A stretch of DNA of 64,000 nt from Novosphingobium sp. SG707 (GTDB lineage: Bacteria; Pseudomonadota; Alphaproteobacteria; Sphingomonadales; Sphingomonadaceae): positions 186,001-250,000 of the forward strand of contig NZ_JAAZQL010000006.1 in assembly GCF_012275515.1 (NCBI RefSeq), written 5' to 3'. This document shows positions 59,797-64,000 of this stretch, in pieces. Position 1 is the stretch's first letter; every line of letters starts with the position of its first letter. The position numbers were made by a program, and so were the translations under genes. The notes beneath the pieces are model-generated. The model ran no database searches. It saw only the letters and a list, made by a program, of their open reading frames with translations, and was not told the origin of the DNA.

Positions 59797-60828
59797 ATGA
59801 CTGCCCAACCCGTTTCCTTGAATGAACTTGGGGCGCCCATGGATGCGCCTCAGCCCTCGATCGACCCTTTGCTGGCGCTGACGGCCAAGGGGATGGACGA
59901 GGTGAACGCCGTGATTCTGAGCCGGATGCAGAGCGACATCCCGCTGATCCCGCAGCTTGCCGGGCATCTGATTTCGAGCGGGGGCAAGCGTCTGCGCCCG
60001 ATGCTGACGGTCGCGGCGGCGGAACTGGTTGGCTATACGGGCGGCGCACAATATGCGCTGGCCGCAGCGGTTGAGTTTATCCATACCGCCACGCTGCTGC
60101 ATGACGATGTGGTCGATGGCTCGGACCTGCGCCGGGGCAAGGCGGCGGCCAATATCATCTACGGCAATCCGGCCACGGTGCTGGTCGGCGACTATCTGTT
60201 CAGCCGTTCGTTTGAACTGATGGTTGAGGCCGGATCGCTGCGCGTGCTCGACATCCTGTCGCGCGCCAGCTCGATCATTGCCGAGGGCGAGGTCGATCAG
60301 TTGACCGCCCAGCGCAAGATCGAGACGAGCGAAGAGCATTATCTCTCGATCATCGCCGCCAAGACCGCCGCGCTTTTCGCCGCCGCCTGCCGTATTTCGG
60401 CGGTTGTGGCCGGGCGCAGCGCGGCCGAGGAGCAGGCGCTCGACGACTATGGCCGCTACCTTGGCGTGGCGTTCCAGTTGGTGGACGACGCCATCGACTA
60501 TGATTCCGAAGCCGCCGAAATGGGCAAGGGCAAGGGTGACGATTTCCGCGACGGCAAAATGACCCTGCCGGTCATCCTCGCCTATGCCGCCGGCAATGAG
60601 GAAGAGCAGCAGTTCTGGCGCGACGCCATCGCCGGTTTCCGCGCCGAGGACGAAGATCTGGCCGAGGCAATCGCGATCATCGCCCGCCACGGGACGGTCG
60701 AGGCCACCCGTCAGCGCGCGGCGGATTATGCGCAGAAGGCGATTGATGCGCTGAGCATTTTCCCCGCTGGCGAGATGCGTTCGGCGCTGGAGGAAGCGGC
60801 GCTGTTTTCGGTGGCGCGGCGGTATTAA
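59797..60828 (+). CDS. ispB: Polyprenyl (octa/decaprenyl) diphosphate synthase
   Basis: This trans-prenyltransferase makes the long side chain of ubiquinone. The 343-residue protein shows GGKRLRPML (about 58-66), the first Asp-rich motif LLHDDVVDGSDLRRG (about 98-112), GDYLFSRSFELM and the second motif QLVDDAIDYD (about 227-236). In sphingomonads and related bacteria the product is usually the decaprenyl (C50) form, which cannot be judged here. The ATG at 59797 is preferred. An upstream in-frame ATG at 59737 adds 20 unconserved residues. Repeat E starts 11 nt after the stop. Confidence 0.93.
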   Translation: MTAQPVSLNELGAPMDAPQPSIDPLLALTAKGMDEVNAVILSRMQSDIPLIPQLAGHLISSGGKRLRPMLTVAAAELVGYTGGAQYALAAAVEFIHTATLLHDDVVDGSDLRRGKAAANIIYGNPATVLVGDYLFSRSFELMVEAGSLRVLDILSRASSIIAEGEVDQLTAQRKIETSEEHYLSIIAAKTAALFAAACRISAVVAGRSAAEEQALDDYGRYLGVAFQLVDDAIDYDSEAAEMGKGKGDDFRDGKMTLPVILAYAAGNEEEQQFWRDAIAGFRAEDEDLAEAIAIIARHGTVEATRQRAADYAQKAIDALSIFPAGEMRSALEEAALFSVARRY

Positions 60829-60839
60829 GAGGTAGTTGG

Positions 60840-61031
60840 CCTCCGGCGGGCAAAGGGTCTCGACCCTTTGCAATCCCAGTACTGTATTCGTTGCGTTATG
60901 GGATCAGCCTTGCGCAAACTTGCCTCGCCGCAGGCTATAATAAACCGCTTCGCGGAACAGCGCTCCGACGCAAACATGGCGCAACCCCATAACGGGATTG
61001 CAAAGGGCCCCCGCCCTTTGCCCGCCGGAGG
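60840..61031 (+). repeat. Structured dispersed repeat, copy E
   Basis: This 192-bp element has a left loop TCTCGA, the exact reverse complement of the TCGAGA loop in other copies, and a right loop CCCCCG, the reverse complement of the CGGGGG loop. The core orientation is like copy A, with GCCGCAGGCT then CCGCTTCGCGG. It is the only copy between tandem genes (ispB and hrpB). It has no T-tract at its end, so it is not a standard terminator. Confidence 0.85.
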
Positions 61032-61095
61032 CACCCGAAATCCCTCGCCGGAGCCCCACTTCCCTTTTCCCCTAAAATCCATATGACGCAAACCT

Positions 61096-63543
61096 GTGTC
61101 AGACCTGCCCATCCATACCGTCCTGCCTGAACTCCTGAAGGCCCTGCGTGATCGCCCCAATGCCGTGCTGATCGCGCCGCCCGGTGCGGGCAAGACGACC
61201 AGCGTGGCCCCCGCGTTGATCCGCGAGGCTTGGTGTGACGGCAAGGTGATCCTGCTTTCGCCCCGGCGCGTGGCGGCGCGCGCGGCGGCCGAGCGCATGG
61301 CCGAAATGATGGGTGAGAGCGCCGGGCAGACGGTGGGCTATCTGACCCGTTTGGACAGCAAGCAATCGGCGAAAACTCGCATTCTGGTGGTCACCGAGGC
61401 GATTTTTGTCGCCACCATTCTGGCCGATCCCGAGCTGAGCGGTATTTCGGCGGTCCTGTTTGACGAGGCGCATGAGCGTAATCTTGACAGTGACTTAGGC
61501 CTTGCTCTTGCTGTAGAGTGTCAGCAAGTCCTGCGCGAAGATCTGCGCATCATCCCGATGTCGGCCACGATTGACGGCGAGCGTTTTGCCGCCTTGCTCG
61601 GCCCCGATACGCCTGTGATCGAGAGCGAGGGGCGGGCCTGGCCTTTGACCATCCGCTGGCTGGGCGCGCGGGCCGAGGCGCGGATCGAAGAACAGATGGT
61701 GAGCGCGATCCTGACCGCATGGCGCGAGGAGGAGGGCGATATTCTGGCCTTCCTGCCCGGCGTGGGCGAGATCACCCGCGTGGCGGAAAAGCTGGAGGAG
61801 CGGCTGAAGAATGTGCCGATCCTGCCCCTGCACGGCCAATGCGAGCCGCAGGCCCAGCGCGCCGCGATTCGCCGCGATCCCGAAGGTCGCCGCCGCATCG
61901 TTCTGGCCACCAGCATTGCCGAGACTTCGCTGACGCTTGATGGCGTGTCGGTGGTGGTTGATTGCGGCCTGTCGCGCCGCCCGGAATATGACAAGGCGGC
62001 GGGCGTCACGCGCCTTATTACCACGCGATCCTCGCAGGCCGCCGCCGCCCAGCGCGCGGGCCGCGCCGCGCGTCAGGGGCCGGGCGTCGCTTATCGCCTG
62101 TGGGAGGAAGCCGCTCATGCCGGTCGCCCCGCCTTCGATTCGCCCGAAATGCTGACCAGTGATCTGGCGCCTTTTACCCTGGCGCTGGCGCAGTGGGGGG
62201 CGCTTGATCCGGGCGCAATGGCGTGGATTGATCCTCCTCCGGCGGCGGCCCTGTCGGCAGCGCGGGCCAAGCTGGTCAGCCTTGGCGCGCTGGATGGCGA
62301 CCGGATCACCGAACATGGCCGCGCGATGGCAAGTCTGCCGATGGGGCCGGAACAGGCGCATATGCTGCTCTATGGCGCGGCGCGCGGGGCGGGGGAGGCG
62401 GCGGCCATGCTGGCCTTTCTGCTGCAGGAGCGCGCGCTGGGCGGGCGGGGCGAGGATCTGCTGACGCGGCTCGATCGCTGGCGGAGCGACCGTTCGGCCA
62501 AGGCCGAGGCGGCGCGGCAAATGGCCAAGCAATGGGCGCGGCGGGCCGAAAAGCTGGTCGCGCGCATTCCCGGCGAGGCCCCGCCCGCAGGCGTTTTGCT
62601 GGCCGAAGGTTTCCCGGACAATCTTGCCAAGCGGCGCGATGCCAGCGGTGAGGAATGGCTGGCGGCGGGGGGCAGGGGGCTGGTGCTCGATGGCCTGTCC
62701 TCGCTGGCCCGCGCCGAATATCTGGCCGTGGGCGAGGCCCAAGGGTCGGCCAAGGGCGCGCGGATTACCGGGGCGATTGCCCTTTCCGAGGCCGAAGTGC
62801 TCGAACATCTGGCGCACCGGATCGAGCGGCGTTCCACCTTGCGCTGGGTGGCGGATGAGCGGCGGGTTGAGGCTTTGCTCGAGCGGCGGCTGGGGGCCTT
62901 TGTGTTTATGCGGGGCAGCGATCCCAAGCCCGATCCCGCCGCGATCACGGCTTTCCTGTGCGAGCGGATCCGGGCCGAGGGGCTGGGCTTGCTTCCTTTG
63001 GGGCGGGCCAGTCAGGGCCTACTCAAGCGCGCGCGCTTTGCCGGGGTGGAGGCGTTGAGCGAGGCGGCCTTGCTGGCTGATCTGGAGGATTGGGCGGGGC
63101 CGCATCTCAAACGGCGGCTTGATTCGGTGGAGGCCGGGGCGTTGCATCAGGCTTTGCTCGACCGGCTGGGCTGGGATGGGAAGCAGACGCTCGACCGGCT
63201 GGTGCCCGGCGAGTTCCGCAGCCCGGCGGGCAGCACGCATCCCATCGATTATGACGATGCGGGCGGGCCATCGGTCGAGGTGCGCGTGCAGGCGCTGTTC
63301 GGCCTTGAGCGCCACCCCACCTTTGGCAATCCGCCCCAGCCTTTGCGACTTTTGCTTACTTCGCCGGGCGGAAAGCCGATCCAGACCACGATGGATCTGC
63401 CCGGATTTTGGCGCGGATCGTGGCGCGATGTGGTCAAAGATATGAAGGGCCGGTACCCCAAACACCGCTGGCCCGACGAGCCATGGGCCGAAGACCCCAG
63501 TTTGAAGACGAAAAACGCGTTTCATGCCCAACGTCGCTCTTGA
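61096..63543 (+). CDS. hrpB: ATP-dependent helicase HrpB (DEAH-box)
   Basis: HrpB is a conserved bacterial DEAH-box RNA helicase of unclear substrate. The 815-residue protein starts at a GTG. It has Walker A APPGAGKT (about 27-34), the DEAH box in LFDEAHERNLDSD (about 122-134), motif III SATIDG, and motif VI AAQRAGRAARQGPGVAYRLW. It also has the HrpB C-terminal domain, including FGLERHPTFGNPPQPLRLLLTSPGGKPIQTTMDLP. The C-terminal WRDVVKDMKGRYPKHRWPDEP is a family hallmark. It is followed 33 nt later by the complex I subunit gene. Confidence 0.95.
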   Translation: MSDLPIHTVLPELLKALRDRPNAVLIAPPGAGKTTSVAPALIREAWCDGKVILLSPRRVAARAAAERMAEMMGESAGQTVGYLTRLDSKQSAKTRILVVTEAIFVATILADPELSGISAVLFDEAHERNLDSDLGLALAVECQQVLREDLRIIPMSATIDGERFAALLGPDTPVIESEGRAWPLTIRWLGARAEARIEEQMVSAILTAWREEEGDILAFLPGVGEITRVAEKLEERLKNVPILPLHGQCEPQAQRAAIRRDPEGRRRIVLATSIAETSLTLDGVSVVVDCGLSRRPEYDKAAGVTRLITTRSSQAAAAQRAGRAARQGPGVAYRLWEEAAHAGRPAFDSPEMLTSDLAPFTLALAQWGALDPGAMAWIDPPPAAALSAARAKLVSLGALDGDRITEHGRAMASLPMGPEQAHMLLYGAARGAGEAAAMLAFLLQERALGGRGEDLLTRLDRWRSDRSAKAEAARQMAKQWARRAEKLVARIPGEAPPAGVLLAEGFPDNLAKRRDASGEEWLAAGGRGLVLDGLSSLARAEYLAVGEAQGSAKGARITGAIALSEAEVLEHLAHRIERRSTLRWVADERRVEALLERRLGAFVFMRGSDPKPDPAAITAFLCERIRAEGLGLLPLGRASQGLLKRARFAGVEALSEAALLADLEDWAGPHLKRRLDSVEAGALHQALLDRLGWDGKQTLDRLVPGEFRSPAGSTHPIDYDDAGGPSVEVRVQALFGLERHPTFGNPPQPLRLLLTSPGGKPIQTTMDLPGFWRGSWRDVVKDMKGRYPKHRWPDEPWAEDPSLKTKNAFHAQRRS

Positions 63544-63576
63544 TTTATGGCGCGATTCGCTGGCATGGCAGCGCCT

Positions 63577-63855
63577 ATGACCGCACGTATCTTTCAGCGC
63601 CCGAAGAACGCCATGCAGTCCGGCAAGGCCCTGCTGGACCAGTGGATCCTCGAATTCGCCCCCAATGAAGCCCGCCGTCCCGACCCCCTGATGGGCTGGC
63701 CCGGCAGCGCCGACACGCAAAATCAGGTGAGCCTCAAGTTCGCCTCGCTGGATGAAGCGAAAGCCTATGCCGACAAGCATGGCATCCTCGCCACTATCCA
63801 CGCCACCCCGCCGCGCCGCCTTAAGCTGCAGGCTTACGCGGATAATTTCCGCTAA
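63577..63855 (+). CDS. ETC complex I subunit, NDUFS4 family
   Basis: This small accessory protein of respiratory complex I is shared by alphaproteobacteria and mitochondria. The 92-residue protein starts MTARIFQRPKNAMQSGKA, with the family core WILEFAPNEARRPDPLMGWPGSADTQNQVSLKF and the ending RLKLQAYADNFR. The ATG at 63577 matches family N-termini. In-frame ATGs at 63547 and 63565 are possible. No other nuo genes lie in the window, as is usual for this detached gene. Confidence 0.9.
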   Translation: MTARIFQRPKNAMQSGKALLDQWILEFAPNEARRPDPLMGWPGSADTQNQVSLKFASLDEAKAYADKHGILATIHATPPRRLKLQAYADNFR

Positions 63856-63865
63856 GCATCAAAGG

Positions 63866-63887
63866 GGCTTGCCTTTCGCGGCAAGCC
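63866..63887 (+). terminator. Hairpin after the NDUFS4 gene
   Basis: GGCTTGCC and GGCAAGCC form a perfect 8-bp stem with a 6-nt loop, 10 nt after the stop and just ahead of the SRP RNA. It has no T-tract on the plus strand, so termination is uncertain. Confidence 0.35.
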
Positions 63888-63902
63888 TCGCCATAGGCCG
63901 CT

Positions 63903-63993
63903 CCGGGAGTCGGTCGGACGTTGCGTCCGCCAACCTGGTCAGGTCCGGAAGGAAGCAGCCACAACGGAATTGCCGCGGGTCGGCCGGCTCCTA
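63903..63993 (+). ncRNA. ffs: Signal recognition particle RNA, small bacterial type
   Basis: The sequence carries the highly conserved SRP domain IV, AGGTCCGGAAGGAAGCAGCC, around 63941-63960, preceded by CAACCTGGTC. The 5' arm GGAGTCGGTCGGAC pairs with the 3' GTCGGCCGGCTCC, closing a single long hairpin of about 90-100 nt, the 4.5S-like form. It binds Ffh in co-translational membrane targeting. Exact ends are approximate. Confidence 0.93.
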
Positions 63994-64000
63994 CGTTACA

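Noticed and set aside
60825..61298. Small frames inside the dispersed repeats, beginning MPPAGKG or similar
   Set aside because: The near-identical peptides arise from the repeat's inverted ends in several copies. They lack ribosome binding sites and conserved starts.
1..64000. CRISPR array
   Set aside because: No regularly spaced short direct repeats were seen. The only repeats are the five dispersed inverted elements.

Overview
The window looks like a chromosomal stretch from a high-GC alphaproteobacterium of the Sphingomonadales, most like Novosphingobium, Sphingomonas or Sphingobium. This is an inference from gene content and order: lptD-surA-pdxA-rsmA, purM-purN next to hda, a DUF2794 protein, a DUF6456 protein, a mitochondrial-type complex I accessory subunit (NDUFS4 family), a small bacterial SRP RNA, and AcrAB/OprM-type efflux. 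No rRNA genes, CRISPR array, complete insertion sequence or prophage was seen.

Layout. 1-9,016: end of an RsuA/RluE pseudouridine synthase, a small membrane protein, malate synthase G, and the minus-strand outer-membrane/B6/rRNA operon lptD-surA-pdxA-rsmA. 9,148-11,568: pepA-holC and ndk. 11,848-15,969: purM-purN (PurN carries a C-terminal YjbR/MmcQ-like domain), diverging from a 439-aa exported protein and hda. 16,025-23,633: serine acetyltransferase, DUF2794, gph, glmU-glmS and a membrane GGDEF-EAL protein. 23,677-34,682 (minus): purQ, purS, a three-gene RND efflux operon, an M16 protease and purC. 34,960-44,940 (plus): one uninterrupted cluster of eight type IV secretion genes (virB2, 3, 4, 6, 8, 9, 10, 11), each overlapping the next by about 4 nt or more, then a sulfotransferase whose GTG start overlaps the virB11 stop, a TetR regulator and a class I aminotransferase. 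45,217-48,194 (minus): accB-accC, aroQ, an orphan holin-like protein and tRNA-Pro(GGG). 48,492-51,476: yajC, secD, secF. 51,666-57,016: GT4 glycosyltransferase, XRE regulator, DUF6456 protein, ABC-F ATPase, SIMPL protein, PepSY protein. 57,097-63,855: PhoPQ-like two-component system, chorismate mutase, polyprenyl diphosphate synthase, HrpB helicase and complex I subunit. The SRP RNA closes the window.

Two things stand out. First, five copies of a roughly 180-190 bp structured repeat (11,646; 44,951; 51,488; 59,196; 60,840). Each has inverted ends of the form CCTCCGGCGGGCAAAGGG-N6-CCCTTTGCAATCCC, with the second part forming a hairpin with the first, and a core with two further short hairpins. 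The core occurs in both orientations. The most diverged copy keeps its stems through paired (compensatory) substitutions. Four of five copies sit between convergent genes. I do not recognise a named family. Second, the type IV secretion cluster lacks VirB1, VirB5, VirB7, VirD4 and any relaxase, so it is not a complete conjugation system, and it appears to be co-expressed with a sulfotransferase. Its cargo and role cannot be read from the sequence.

Most of the remainder is housekeeping: purine synthesis (purM, N, S, Q, C), cell envelope (lptD, surA, glmU, glmS, ispB-type enzyme, Sec accessory proteins), fatty acid synthesis (accBC), aromatic amino acids (aroQ, chorismate mutase) and the glyoxylate pathway (glcB).
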